A DNA stretch of 64,000 nucleotides. It comes from Planctomyces sp. SH-PL62. Lineage in GTDB: Bacteria > Planctomycetota > Planctomycetia > Isosphaerales > Isosphaeraceae. Numbering within the stretch: position 1 is the first letter of the stretch; each line of letters starts with the position of its first letter. The stretch lies in assembly GCF_001610895.1 (NCBI RefSeq), contig NZ_CP011275.1, forward strand, positions 1 through 64,000. The letters run 5' to 3'. The translations under genes were made by a program, and so were the position numbers. A model generated the notes under the pieces. It was given only the letters and a program-made list of their open reading frames with translations, did no database searches and was not told the DNA's origin. Of this stretch, positions 53,234 to 61,980 are shown piece after piece.

Positions 53234-54099
53234 GACGCCACCTTCCTGTTCTCCTGGACGACGACGCGGTTCTCGAAATGGAGGAACTCGGGCGGCCTGG
53301 AACGCGCCGCAGGGATCCGCCTTAAGATCTCCTCGGCGATGGCGCCGATCTCCTTGGCCGCGGCGCACTTGGGCCGGAGGAAATGGATCGGCACCCGCTC
53401 GGAGATCGCCTCCTTGAAGTCCTTCTTCTGGGTCAGATTCATCTCGAAGACCTGCTCGCCGTAAAGGCTGCGTAGCTGCTGTTCGTAGGCGTCGTGCAGG
53501 GCGAGCTTCTGCCGGAGCGTGACCAGGTAGCCCAGCATCCGCAGGTTCGGGTTGTATTTCTGCAGGGCGAGGTCGATCGCCCTCTGCACGTAGACGATGC
53601 CTTGGGCTCCGAAGTCCTCGGGCTGGATGGGGACCATCACGAAGTCGGCGGCGAGCAGCGCGTTCCAGCTGCAGAGGTGCAAGTTGGGGGGGCAGTCGAT
53701 GAGGACCACGTCGAAGCGGCCCTCGACCTCCCTGAGGAAGCTCTTCACCGCCGTCTGGAGCGGCCCCGCCTCGGTCGGCCTGGGTGTATTGAAGTCGTCG
53801 AGGGCGTTGGCCCCTGGGAGAATCGTAATGCCCTCGCACGGCGTCGGGACGAGGATCTCGTCTGGGTCGGGGTCGTAGGCGTCGTCGAATAACGCGACGA
53901 TCGACCGGCCCCGCGGAACCGCCTCGGTCGCCTCGGGCCCGAAGAACCCCTGGGTCAGGCTCGCCTGGGGGTCCATGTCGACAAGCAGGACCCTCAAACC
54001 CATCTTCGCGAAAGCCCCGGAGAGCTGGTGGGTCGTGCCGGTCTTCCCGCAGCCTCCCTTCCGGTTCACGAGGCAGATCTTGAACGGTGTCGCTTCCAT
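53230..54099 (-). CDS. parA: ParA-family partition ATPase
   Basis: 289 residues from ATG 54099, which has AGAGGA about eight bases upstream; an ATG at 54114 is less well placed. A deviant Walker A (NRKGGCGKTGTT) begins at about residue 13, followed by LLVDMDPQASLTQGF (Walker A' region) and VVLIDCPPNLHL (Walker B). The protein has no N-terminal helix-turn-helix, so it is a type Ib-sized ParA and autoregulation would have to come from ParB. It overlaps parB and lies downstream of three parS-like palindromes. Confidence 0.93.
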   Translation of the reverse strand: MEATPFKICLVNRKGGCGKTGTTHQLSGAFAKMGLRVLLVDMDPQASLTQGFFGPEATEAVPRGRSIVALFDDAYDPDPDEILVPTPCEGITILPGANALDDFNTPRPTEAGPLQTAVKSFLREVEGRFDVVLIDCPPNLHLCSWNALLAADFVMVPIQPEDFGAQGIVYVQRAIDLALQKYNPNLRMLGYLVTLRQKLALHDAYEQQLRSLYGEQVFEMNLTQKKDFKEAISERVPIHFLRPKCAAAKEIGAIAEEILRRIPAARSRPPEFLHFENRVVVQENRKVAS

Positions 54100-54124
54100 G
54101 CCGCATCCTCTCATTTTCGAGCGT

Positions 54125-54239
54125 GTTTCCCGGGGAAACCCAGGCGACGATCCCTCGGTTTCCCCGGGAAACCGGCGCTGACGCCATAGAGATCGGGATT
54201 CCGGCCCCCTCCCCTTTCGAGGAAGTTTACCGGGGAAAC
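54125..54239. promoter_or_regulatory. parS: Three parS-like palindromes upstream of parA
   Basis: GTTTCCCGGGGAAAC at 54125-54139, GTTTCCCCGGGAAAC at 54158-54172 and GTTTACCGGGGAAAC at 54225-54239. They share the outer arms of chromosomal parS (GTTTCACGTGAAAC) with a GC-rich centre. Position just upstream of parA suggests centromere function and possible ParB control of the operon. Confidence 0.8.
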
Positions 54240-54446
54240 ACTCCGCACACGGCGGGGATGCTACGATCGAAACCAGCGCCAGGGCAACCCCCGATTCGCG
54301 GCCCTCGGCAGGGCCGGGTCGGCCTCCCGACGGCCGCTGCGAGAAGCCCCCTCGGCCGGCCCTGGCAATGAAGTCGGCCCGGGCTGGGGGCAAGGCCCTT
54401 CCATCGGAAAAGGACGGTGCCGCGCCGAATCCTGGGGCGATCCGGC

Positions 54447-55922
54447 CTACTCCGCGTTCTCCTCGGCCGGCAGCCCGAGTTTGCTACGGACGTGCCGGTC
54501 CCGGATGAATCCCCACATGGCCTCCGCGAACGGCCCCCGCTTGCTCTCCACCTCGCGATAGACCTTAAGCTGGTCAGGGTCGGCGTTCGCAAGGGCCTCC
54601 GCCCGGAAGGCTTCCCTCTCGTCTGCGGAGAGTTCGGTCCAGTATAGCTGGACCATCGCCCTCTCCTTTTCGCGTCGCCTGGCCAGTTCCTGCTTTCGCC
54701 TGGCCTCGGCCTGCTCCCGCCTCCTGCGCTCGAGCTCGGATTTCTGCCGCTCGGCCTTCTCGGCCTTCGAGACGAACCCATCGGGCCGGGCGTAGTCGTC
54801 GCGGACGGCCTGGGCGAGATACGCGCCGAGGTCGACGATCTTTCGTCTCCCCTTCTTCTTCACCCAGTCGACCTGTTCGATCTGAAGCTGGATCCGCGAT
54901 TCGGGGTATCCGGCGACCAGCTCCCTCGCGACCTTCGGCGAGATCCCGCGCGCGACGAGTTCGGCCTCGAGCGGATTCGGCTCCAGCTCTGGTGCCTCGG
55001 GGACGTCCTCCGGCGATCCTTCCACGATGCCCCGCGCCGCCGACTTGGCCCTGACCAGCGTGATCGTCCACTGCCCGGACCCGACCCGCTTGAAGCGGGC
55101 ATCGGCGTCCATGGGCTTGAGGAATCCCACCGCCGTGAGCTCGTCGATGGCCGGCTGGATCTTCTGCTTGAGCCGCCAGCACTCGTAGTTGCGACTCATC
55201 CCCACGTGTTCGCACGCGAGCGTCCTGAGATCGAAGGTCCACTCCGTCCGCTTGTAGAACCGCTTGTCGAGAAAGCGGTAGAGCTGCTTCGAGATGGCGC
55301 TCTTCAGCGAGAAGTACAGGCCGAGGTCGAGCTTCTTGAGGTTGTTCGCCTGGAAGCTCTTGAAGAACTCGGCGCTCCAGCGCACCGAGGATAAGGGCAG
55401 GGGGATCTGCCGGGCTTGGCACCCGCGCCTCTGCTCCTGCTCGATAACAGTTGCCGATTCCAGGATGTGGAAGCTGTAGTTGCCCTTGGTCCTCGTCTCG
55501 TTGTCCCACCACGCCTTCTTGTAGATCAGCGTCACCCCGACCCATCGGTTCAAGGACTCGGTGAGTCGGGTGTAGTAGTAGCCCCGATCCGGCCAGCCGA
55601 GCAGACGGATAAGCTCGTAGCGGGTGAAATGGACCTGGGTGCTCTGAAAGTTCGACTTGACCTTAGTCAGGTGGAGCAGGCCAATGATGACATCAACGTC
55701 GAGGGCGGTGGGAAGCCCCAACAGGTCACTGCCGGTGATCGTGAGCGTCTCGTCCTTGTCGTGGTAGACGACCGTCTTCAACTTGTTTGGGGCGCGGTCC
55801 GAGAGCAGCGCGATGGGATACTCCGCGAGGTTCATCTCGTCGCGGCCTTCGCGGTTCCGCGAGAGATCCGGGGGGGCGGCGAACGCCGCCGACGTCGCTG
55901 TGGAGGCCTCGTATGTTCCCAT
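54447..55922 (-). CDS. repA: Plasmid replication initiator (RPA/RepA type)
   Basis: 491 residues from ATG 55922 (MGTYEASTATSAAF). The N-terminal ~280 residues follow the replication initiator protein A pattern: MNLAEYPIALLSDRAPN, LTITGSDLLGLPTALDVDV, TRYELIRLLGWPDRGYYY and LNRWVGVTLIYKKAWWDNE, a double winged-helix initiator. The rest is a helical, very charged region (ERQKSELERRRREQAEARRK), probably a coiled coil. A block of iterons lies 140 bases upstream. The protein should bind these and open the origin. Upstream open frame beyond 55922 runs through the iterons and is not coding. Confidence 0.85.
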   Translation of the reverse strand: MGTYEASTATSAAFAAPPDLSRNREGRDEMNLAEYPIALLSDRAPNKLKTVVYHDKDETLTITGSDLLGLPTALDVDVIIGLLHLTKVKSNFQSTQVHFTRYELIRLLGWPDRGYYYTRLTESLNRWVGVTLIYKKAWWDNETRTKGNYSFHILESATVIEQEQRRGCQARQIPLPLSSVRWSAEFFKSFQANNLKKLDLGLYFSLKSAISKQLYRFLDKRFYKRTEWTFDLRTLACEHVGMSRNYECWRLKQKIQPAIDELTAVGFLKPMDADARFKRVGSGQWTITLVRAKSAARGIVEGSPEDVPEAPELEPNPLEAELVARGISPKVARELVAGYPESRIQLQIEQVDWVKKKGRRKIVDLGAYLAQAVRDDYARPDGFVSKAEKAERQKSELERRRREQAEARRKQELARRREKERAMVQLYWTELSADEREAFRAEALANADPDQLKVYREVESKRGPFAEAMWGFIRDRHVRSKLGLPAEENAE

Positions 55923-55981
55923 CGGTGTGCGTCCCTGGTGCGAAAAGAGCAACAACCAATTTCTCGAGGTTGTTGTCTTCT

Positions 55982-56008
55982 GGTTATAGGTTGAGAGGTT
56001 ATAGGTTG
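55982..56008. repeat. Direct repeat upstream of repA
   Basis: GGTTATAGGTTG occurs at 55982-55993 and 55997-56008 in one of the more AT-rich stretches near repA. It lies between the repA start and the iterons. It may belong to the unwinding element or be a repA operator. Confidence 0.5.
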
Positions 56009-56058
56009 GGGTTCCGAAAGTCAAAGATGTGGAATGAGTTAGAGGTTGAAAACCGCCC

Positions 56059-56330
56059 TCATCTTGCGGTAGACCCACACCTCGTCTTGCGGTGGGACCG
56101 CACCTCGTCTTGCGGTAAACCCACTCCCCGATTTGCGGTGCCGACCACCCCTCGTTTTGCGGCCTACCACTCCCCGGTTTGCGGTATTTCCACCCTCTAT
56201 TTTGCGGTACGTCTCGGGAGTCGGCCGGGAATGTCTGTCGCCGATGGACCTCCGCTGGGTTCGGGCTGTGGCGGCGTCGCGGCCTCGCTGTCGCGTCCTC
56301 ACGGCCCACACCTGGTCTTGCGGTAGCCCC
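56059..56330. repeat. Iterons of the replication origin
   Basis: The core TTGCGG with preceding CTCGTC-like bases occurs at 56064, 56087, 56110, 56133, 56157, 56179 and 56202, with spacings of 22-24 bases (about two helical turns), and once more at 56318. A typical unit is CTCGTCTTGCGGT. Seven tandem plus one separate unit upstream of repA is the usual layout of an iteron-controlled origin. Early units are closer to each other in sequence than later ones. Confidence 0.85.
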
Positions 56331-56347
56331 CCGCCGAGTTCCCCGTG

Positions 56348-56396
56348 ATTTCCCCGGGAAACGCAAGTCGGCTCGACGCGCGTTTCCCAGGGAAAC
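56348..56396. promoter_or_regulatory. parS: Two further parS-like palindromes
   Basis: ATTTCCCCGGGAAAC at 56348-56362 and GTTTCCCAGGGAAAC at 56382-56396, beside the last iteron and the degraded parB. Together with the three sites at 54125-54239 they place repA between two groups of probable ParB sites. Confidence 0.75.
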
Positions 56397-56458
56397 CCGT
56401 CCAGAGAGGACGACGAGTGGGTTGGGCCGCCGCGACATGGAGGTCCCGTCTCGATGCT

Positions 56459-57173
56459 ATGGAGATCGAGGTAGGCCGCGTCATCCAGGACCCCAACCAG
56501 CCCCGAAAAGAGATCGAAGACGAAGCCCTCGCCAGGATCGCGGAGTCGCTGAGGACCCAAGGCAATTTCAACCCATCCAGGTCCGCTGGACCGCCGAGGC
56601 CGAGCGGTGCGTCGCCCGCCTTATCGACGCCAATCTGGCCGACCGGCTCGCCGACGAGTTGGTCGAAAACTGCCTGCGAGAAGACGAGAAGAGCTGACCG
56701 CGATGGAGAAGGCCAGGGCTTACCGGGCCTTGATGGACGCCAAGGACTGGTCGGTCCGCAAGCCGGCCGAGGAACTGGCCATCTCCCGCGGCCGCGTCTC
56801 GTAGGCGACGACCCTGCTCTCTCTCCCCGAAACGGTCCAGGAGCAGGTGGACCAAGGCGGATTGTCCTCGACGACCGCCTACGCAATCTCGCGAGTGGCC
56901 GACCCGGACGAACAGGTCCGGATCGCGGACGCGACGATCCGGCACGGGCTGAGCCGGGCCGACATCATCAAGGAGACCCGGTCCACGCCTCGCAAGAAGG
57001 GCTCGAAGCCGGCCGCGCGCAAGGCGCGGGCGGTCCGGGTCTTTCGAGAGGTCGGATTCAAGGTGACCGTGGAACGAAAGGCGGGCGTCGATCCGATGGA
57101 GGCGGCCGAAGCCTTGGAGCGGATCGCCGCCGCGATGAGAGCCGAGGCCGACGATGGGTCGTTGGCCGCCTGA
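56459..57173 (+). pseudogene. Second, degraded parB gene
   Basis: ATG 56459 begins MEIEVGRVIQDPNQPRKEIE and ALARIAESLRTQGNF, a ParB N-terminal domain. The frame is then lost: QPIQVRW is in another frame, the GERRWRA box is missing, and VENCLREDEKS ends at a TGA. The helix-turn-helix region follows in a third frame (YRALMDAKDWSVRKPAEELA) with a TAG near 56802, and the C-terminal part ends DGSLAA at 57173. At least one deletion, two frame changes and a stop codon are present. It is unlike parB at 52274, so it derives from a different plasmid system. Confidence 0.75.
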
Positions 57174-57561
57174 GTGCATGAGCAGGCCCCGCCCCCGAGG
57201 TTTAGGGGCGGGGCAGGTCGTTCAAACCACGTCGCTCGACGAACCGAACGCCGTCGGCATGGGCCAGGGGGCGACGACCTGGCCCATGCCGACGGCCGAA
57301 GCGAAGACCCCGCGTCGGGTCCGCAGCCGAAAGGCCGGCGCGACGACCGAGGTCGAGTTGGAAGGGCGGCGGATCCACCTCTCCGAAGACGTCCTTTCCG
57401 GCTCCGCATGCCGGCCTCCCAGCGAGGGCGGAAGATCGGCGGGATCGCCGAAGAGGTCCTGGACGAAGCACTGCCACAAATCGAACGTCAACCGGGTCGG
57501 CTGACGGACGGACCAGCGTGAATTATCATGACGGGCCGCGACGATCCGCCGGCGGGGGCGG
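57174..57561. other. Region without a confident gene
   Basis: No convincing coding frame between the degraded parB and the glycosyltransferase gene. It contains the long perfect inverted repeat at 57250-57296. Confidence 0.4.
57250..57296. repeat. 19-bp perfect inverted repeat
   Basis: GCCGTCGGCATGGGCCAGG at 57250-57268 and its exact complement at 57278-57296 enclose nine bases. No T-tract follows on either strand. On a plasmid, next to partition genes, it could be a recombination (resolution) site, a protein-binding site or a remnant of an insertion. Confidence 0.7.
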
Positions 57562-58269
57562 TCATTCGACGAACGTCTCCGAACGGTGGGACTCGGATCC
57601 GTATCGCGAAATCCCGCCCACGTGCTGGACGTACGACTCGAGCGAACCGTAGAGCTTGTAGCCGCGTCGCGCCAGCGAGCGCGCCCACCGCAGGTCGTAG
57701 GTCAGCGTGGGCCATTCCGAAGACTTCCCTCGATCTTCGAGCACCACCTCCACCGCCCGTTTCGGCATCATCAGGCACTGAGTGCCGAAGAAGCGTCGGG
57801 TCGGTACGACGGCGGACCCGTAGCCGCCGAACGGTTGGTAGAGGGTGTACAGGCCGGCGTCGGGAGCCAGTCGGACGCCGGCCAGGAAGGGGATGAATCG
57901 GCCGGAGAAGACGACGTCGTCCTCCAGGAACAAGAGGCATTCGCGACGGCCCAACCCGTTCAGTCCATGGTCGAGCGCGGCGTAGGCCGCGTCGTTGATC
58001 GATTCGAAGTCGGTGGCGTCGCCGAGGCGGGGATGGATCGCCACGGCGGCGGGGCCGAGGCGGTGGAGCAGGGAGACGTAATCGCCGGGTAGCGTAACCG
58101 CGGCGGTGAGGTCGACCGACGCCAGGGGCGGGGGGAGGGCGTCGGCGATCCGTCGGGCGTAAGACTCGACGAACATGCGCATCAGCGACGTATCGCGCGC
58201 ACAGGTCATGACGACCGGCTGGATCGCGTCCAACGAGGGCGACGGTCCGTCGAGGCGTTCATGGTACAT
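57562..58269 (-). CDS. GT-A/GT25-like glycosyltransferase
   Basis: 235 residues from ATG 58269. The motif RECLLFLEDDVVFSGRF has the LEDD metal-binding pair of family 25-like glycosyltransferases, and YGSAVVPTRRFFGTQCLMMP and LTYDLRWARSLARRGYKLYG follow. The C-terminal YVQHVGGISRYGSESHRS resembles the end of small GT25-like enzymes. No membrane segment. It is divergent from the LodA-like fragment. Substrate unknown. Confidence 0.65.
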   Translation of the reverse strand: MYHERLDGPSPSLDAIQPVVMTCARDTSLMRMFVESYARRIADALPPPLASVDLTAAVTLPGDYVSLLHRLGPAAVAIHPRLGDATDFESINDAAYAALDHGLNGLGRRECLLFLEDDVVFSGRFIPFLAGVRLAPDAGLYTLYQPFGGYGSAVVPTRRFFGTQCLMMPKRAVEVVLEDRGKSSEWPTLTYDLRWARSLARRGYKLYGSLESYVQHVGGISRYGSESHRSETFVE

Positions 58270-58377
58270 GGGTTCAGACTCGCCCGTCGCGTCGCCGCAT
58301 CGCCCCTGCGGGCTGATCCGGACGGCGGGCCGCGACGCCGTAGATGGCGGACGAATCCGCGATTATGCTCTTGGTGA

Positions 58378-58878
58378 TTGCGACTTCCGGGCCGCCGCGA
58401 CGATGCGAGTCGGCCTCGCGCGGACGACGAGCCGCTCACCGACGCCCTAGACCGCGTCGCGCTGGAGGCGTGCGTCGGGGGCCCGCTCTATCCGGGGATC
58501 GAGGCGGGCGACTCCATCCTGGGCGACGCGTCGCGGTACGAGGAGGGCGAGGCGTTTCGCCTCTCGCACGGAGCGGTGCTGCCCGGCGAGGTTACGCAGG
58601 CCAACGCCGTGCCGTGGCAGGCCGACTTCATGGCCTGCCGCTGGGAGGAGACCTCCGGGCCTAGGTTGAGGCGGCTGGCTTGGTGGCCCGCCCAGCGTCC
58701 CGACGACGTCTTCCCGGCCGTGGGGGCGACCGAGATGGTGCCCTGGGCCCGCGGGCTCGGCGAGGACTTCCAGGACATGGTGGACAAGTGGGACCGCCTC
58801 GGCGTCGTGGTCGACAAGGGGAACGACGCGCCGTTCTTCGTCGAGGTCGATCGCGACGAAGAGTCGCTGGGACCGTGA
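58378..58878 (+). pseudogene. 3' fragment of a LodA/GoxA-type CTQ oxidase
   Basis: About 165 residues match the C-terminal part of LodA-like amino-acid oxidases: ALEACVGGPLYPGIEAG, LPGEVTQANAVPWQADFMAC, LAWWPAQRPDDVFP and EDFQDMVDKWDRLGVVVDKG. In this family a Cys and a Trp in this region form the cysteine tryptophylquinone cofactor; the Cys in EACVGG and the Trp in VPWQADF or WWPAQ are candidates. The N-terminal ~500 residues of the usual ~650 are missing and no ribosome binding site precedes the first frame-open codon. It overlaps the start of the LodB-like gene (GTGA). Confidence 0.75.
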
Positions 58879-60014
58879 GCCGGCCGCGACCGCCGTCGGC
58901 CTCATATGCGGCCGACGTGGCCGTGCTGGGGGGCGGGCCGACCGGCGCGGCCGCGGCGATCGCTCTGGCCGAAGCCGGGCGGTCGGTCGTGGTCGTCGAG
59001 AGGTCGCGGTACGATTCCGCCCGGGTCGGCGAGGCGCTGCCGCCCGAGGTGCGGACGCCCCTGGCCGAGTTGGGAGTCTGGGACCGCTTCCTCGCGTGCG
59101 GCCCTTCGCCGTCCCCGGGCGTCGCGTACGCTTGGGGTGAACATGCATTAAAATATCATGATTTTATATTGAATCCCGTCGGTCCGGGGTGGGCGGTCGA
59201 CCGGGCGCGTTTCGACGCCATGCTGGCGGCCGCGGCTGCGGCCCGCGGGGCGCGGGTCCTCACGGCGACTCGGCCGCTCTCCTTGGGGCGCGGCCCGGCC
59301 GGCGGGTGGACCTTGGTGGCGGCCTCGCCGGACGGGCCGATCGGGTTGAGGGCCCGGGCGCTGGTCGACGCCACGGGGCGCGCCTCGTCGCCGGTCCGGC
59401 GGCTGGGGGGCGGACGCCTCGTCGTCGACCGGCTGGTCGGCCTCGTCGCTTTCCTGGAGGCAAGCGGCATGGAGGACCGCGGGACGCTCGTGGAGGCCGC
59501 GGAGGACGGCTGGTGGTATACGGCGCCGATCCCGGGCGGGAAGGTCGCGGCGGCCTTCATGACCGACGCCGACATGGTCCCGAAAGGCCGGGCCGCGCGG
59601 GGGGCGCTCTGGCGCGTGCGCCTGCACGGCGCATGCGAGACGCGTGGCCGCCTCGAGGGCCGGAGGGTCCTGATCGAGCCCGGGATGGTCCTGGCGAACA
59701 CCACGCTCATCAAGCGGCCGGCCTGGGACGGCCGGGCGGCCGCGGGCGACGCCGCGGCCACGCTGGATCCGCTCTCGGGCCAGGGGATTCATCGCGCCCT
59801 CTGCTCGGGCCTGGACGCGGCCCGGGCCGTCGACGCCCACCTGCGGGGGGATCCGTGGGCCCTGAGTCGCTACTCTCTCCAGGTGGCGTCCGATTTCGCC
59901 GCCGACCTCGCGGAGCGAGCCCGATTCTACGCGCGCGAGCGACGTTGGCGAGGGCGGCCGTTCTGGGAACGGCGGACGGGACGCCCTTCGCCCGGCGGAT
60001 TGACCGTTTCCTAA
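58875..60014 (+). CDS. LodB-like FAD-dependent modifying enzyme
   Basis: 379 residues from GTG 58875, overlapping the stop of the LodA-like fragment by four bases. The FAD-binding Rossmann motif VAVLGGGPTGAAAAIALAEA, then VVVVERSRYDSARVGEALPP, is followed by FNP-like LNPVGPGWAVDRARFD and the second FAD motif AAAGDAAATLDPLSGQGIHR. LodB-type flavoproteins generate the quinone cofactor in their LodA partner, which is broken here, so this enzyme has probably lost its substrate. The gene ends about 160 bases before IS66 copy 2. A short AT-rich patch (59137-59175) inside the gene is in frame. Confidence 0.8.
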   Translation: MSRPRPPSASYAADVAVLGGGPTGAAAAIALAEAGRSVVVVERSRYDSARVGEALPPEVRTPLAELGVWDRFLACGPSPSPGVAYAWGEHALKYHDFILNPVGPGWAVDRARFDAMLAAAAAARGARVLTATRPLSLGRGPAGGWTLVAASPDGPIGLRARALVDATGRASSPVRRLGGGRLVVDRLVGLVAFLEASGMEDRGTLVEAAEDGWWYTAPIPGGKVAAAFMTDADMVPKGRAARGALWRVRLHGACETRGRLEGRRVLIEPGMVLANTTLIKRPAWDGRAAAGDAAATLDPLSGQGIHRALCSGLDAARAVDAHLRGDPWALSRYSLQVASDFAADLAERARFYARERRWRGRPFWERRTGRPSPGGLTVS

Positions 60015-60175
60015 AAAACCAGGGTCGTCGCGGTCGTCCGTTCCGACAGGCTCGCAAGCCGACCCAGGTCATTATGTCCGAAAACTCGGATTTTCGATTG
60101 ACTTGCACGGCGGTGGCAACAAAATTAAGCACAAGTCCCGATATAACGAACTCATTTTCAGGTTCTGGGAGAGCG

Positions 60176-61627
60176 GTAACTGATTATCGACCCACTTGCC
60201 CTCGGTTTTCCGGCGGCTTAGGTTGGTGGTCATGAGCGAATCGGACCTCGCCAAGCTGGATCGCGACGCCCTGATCGCCCTGATCCTGAAGCTCCAGGCC
60301 GAGATCGAGGCCCTGAAGCGGTCGGGCAAGCGGCAGGCGGCGCCGTTCTCGAAGGGGACGCGCAAGGCCGATCCCAAGCGGCCCGGCCGGAAGCCCGGCG
60401 AGGGGTCGTTCAAGACCCGCGAGGCCCCCGCCCCCGAGACGCTCTCCGAGCCGCCGATCGACGTCCCCGTCGTCGAGGCCGAGTGCCCGAAGTGCGGCGG
60501 CGAACTCGACGAGGGCCGGGTCGAGGAGGCCTCGATCACCGACCTGCCCGAAGTCGTCAGGCCTCGCGTGCGGCTCTTCCGGGTCGGCGTCCGACGCTGC
60601 AAGCGGTGCAAGGCGACGGCCCGCGGCCGCCACCCCGACCTCGCCGCCGACCAACGCGGCGCGACCGCGCATCGGCTCGGCCCGCGGATCCTGGCCGCCG
60701 CCCATTTCCTCCATTACGGCCTGGGCGTGCCGGTCCGCAAGCTGCCGGCCCTGCTCGAGGCCCTCGTCGGCGTCCGCCTCACCCAGGGGGCGATCACGCT
60801 CGACGCCCTGAAGAAGGCCGCCGGGGCGATCGGGGCGACGTATCGAAACCTGTGCGATTCCGTCCGCGAGGCGCCCTTCGTCCACACCGACGACACCGGC
60901 TGGCGCGAAGGGGGCTCGCCGAGGTGGCTGATGGTCTTCGAGACCGACGCGGCGACCGTCTATCAGGTCCGCCCGCGGCACCGCAACGAGGAGGTCCGCG
61001 AGCGGATCCCCGCCGACTACCGGGGCGTGATGATCACCGACCGGGCCGGGGTCTACGACGCCGAGGCCTTCGCGGGCGTCGAGAAGCAGAAGTGCCTGGC
61101 CCACGCGTTGCGGTCGATCTCGGAGGTCCTGGAGTCGAAGACGCGAGGAGCCCGTCGGTTCGCGAAGCGGCTGAAGGACCTGCTGAAACGGGCCCTGGAA
61201 CTCGGGCGGGAACGCCGCGCCGGTCCGCCGCCGGCCGACTTCGCCGGACGCGTGCGACGCCTGAAATTCGCGCTGACCGACCACCTCCGCGACCGGACGC
61301 TCCGGGACCGCGACGACCAGCGGCTGCTGAACGAGCTGGGCCGCTGCAACGACGCGGGGTCCCTGGTGCGGTTCCTGGACGACCCCCGGGTCGAGCCGAC
61401 GAACAACCGCGCCGAGCGGGCGCTGCGGCCGGCGGTGATCGCGCGGAAGACGTCGCAATGCACCAAGAACGCGCGAGGTACGCGAGCCTTCGAGGCCTGG
61501 ACCAGCGTCCTGCGGACCCTGTCGAGGACCCTCCCGGCCCCCGACCTGCTCGATGACATTGTCCGCATCACCCACCCCGCCGCCCCCCCGATCTCCTGAG
61601 ACGGACGCCGGAGCGCTAATCAGTTAC
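60176..61627 (+). mobile_element. IS66-type element, copy 2
   Basis: 1452 bp bounded by GTAACTGATTA and TAATCAGTTAC, equal to copy 1 in length and ends, with a different 8-bp target repeat GGAGAGCG (60168-60175, 61628-61635). The right repeat now serves as the ribosome binding site of the next gene. The 160 bases before it (60015-60175) are AT-rich and probably hold the promoter that formerly drove that gene. Confidence 0.92.
60232..61599 (+). CDS. IS66-family transposase (copy 2)
   Basis: This copy encodes the same 455 residues as the gene at 36494-37861, with the zinc finger (CPKCGGEL), HTDDTGWREG and EPTNNRAERALRP all present. Identical products and distinct target repeats show recent movement of this element within the replicon or between related replicons. 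Confidence 0.9.
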   Translation: MSESDLAKLDRDALIALILKLQAEIEALKRSGKRQAAPFSKGTRKADPKRPGRKPGEGSFKTREAPAPETLSEPPIDVPVVEAECPKCGGELDEGRVEEASITDLPEVVRPRVRLFRVGVRRCKRCKATARGRHPDLAADQRGATAHRLGPRILAAAHFLHYGLGVPVRKLPALLEALVGVRLTQGAITLDALKKAAGAIGATYRNLCDSVREAPFVHTDDTGWREGGSPRWLMVFETDAATVYQVRPRHRNEEVRERIPADYRGVMITDRAGVYDAEAFAGVEKQKCLAHALRSISEVLESKTRGARRFAKRLKDLLKRALELGRERRAGPPPADFAGRVRRLKFALTDHLRDRTLRDRDDQRLLNELGRCNDAGSLVRFLDDPRVEPTNNRAERALRPAVIARKTSQCTKNARGTRAFEAWTSVLRTLSRTLPAPDLLDDIVRITHPAAPPIS

Positions 61628-61639
61628 GGAGAGCGTACG

Positions 61640-61972
61640 ATGCCGTACAAGATGGGCGGGCCTAACTGCACTCAAGGCGTATCCGGGACCACCTCCTCGC
61701 CGGATACGGGGGCTCAGAATCGAGGCGACGCGACGATGGCCTCGCCCGCCGACCCCTGCCCATGCTCATCGTTCCCCAAGGGGTGCTGCGGCTCCGGCGG
61801 ACCCGGCGGGGGCCCGGGGCCCCGGGGCGGATTCGGGGGCCCCGGGGCGGATTCGGGGGGCCCCGGGGCGGAACCGCGATCGGATGGTGAGCCGAGACGG
61901 GCGCATTCGCACGGGGGCGACGACGGGCGGGGCCACGGCGGACGTCGACGAGGATGCTCGTCGAAGCCATAA
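61640..61972 (+). CDS. Small Gly/Cys-rich protein upstream of Rhs
   Basis: 110 residues from ATG 61640, with GGAGAGCG nine bases upstream. The beginning MPYKMGGPNCTQGVSG is followed by a Cys cluster (CPCSSFPKGCCGSGG) and a Gly/Pro repeat coded by nearly exact ~21-base DNA repeats (61819-61870). The tail is His/Arg-rich. No signal peptide. It ends eight bases before the Rhs start, so the two are likely co-transcribed and it may assist or neutralise the Rhs protein. Function unknown. Confidence 0.6.
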   Translation: MPYKMGGPNCTQGVSGTTSSPDTGAQNRGDATMASPADPCPCSSFPKGCCGSGGPGGGPGPRGGFGGPGADSGGPGAEPRSDGEPRRAHSHGGDDGRGHGGRRRGCSSKP

Positions 61973-61980
61973 TTAAGAGG

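Noticed and set aside
56059-56330. Iteron block as a CRISPR array
   Set aside because: The 22-24 base period with a short conserved core beside repA fits origin iterons; there are no spacers of constant length and no cas1/cas2 nearby.
55923-56438. Upstream extension of the repA frame to 56438
   Set aside because: This part runs through the iterons and parS-like sites and has no coding pattern; MGTYEAST at 55922 is the natural start.
60098-60126. Possible sigma70-like promoter (TTGACT, 17 bases, AAAATT) before IS66 copy 2
   Set aside because: The -10 box matches too poorly and planctomycete promoter rules are not well enough known to call it.
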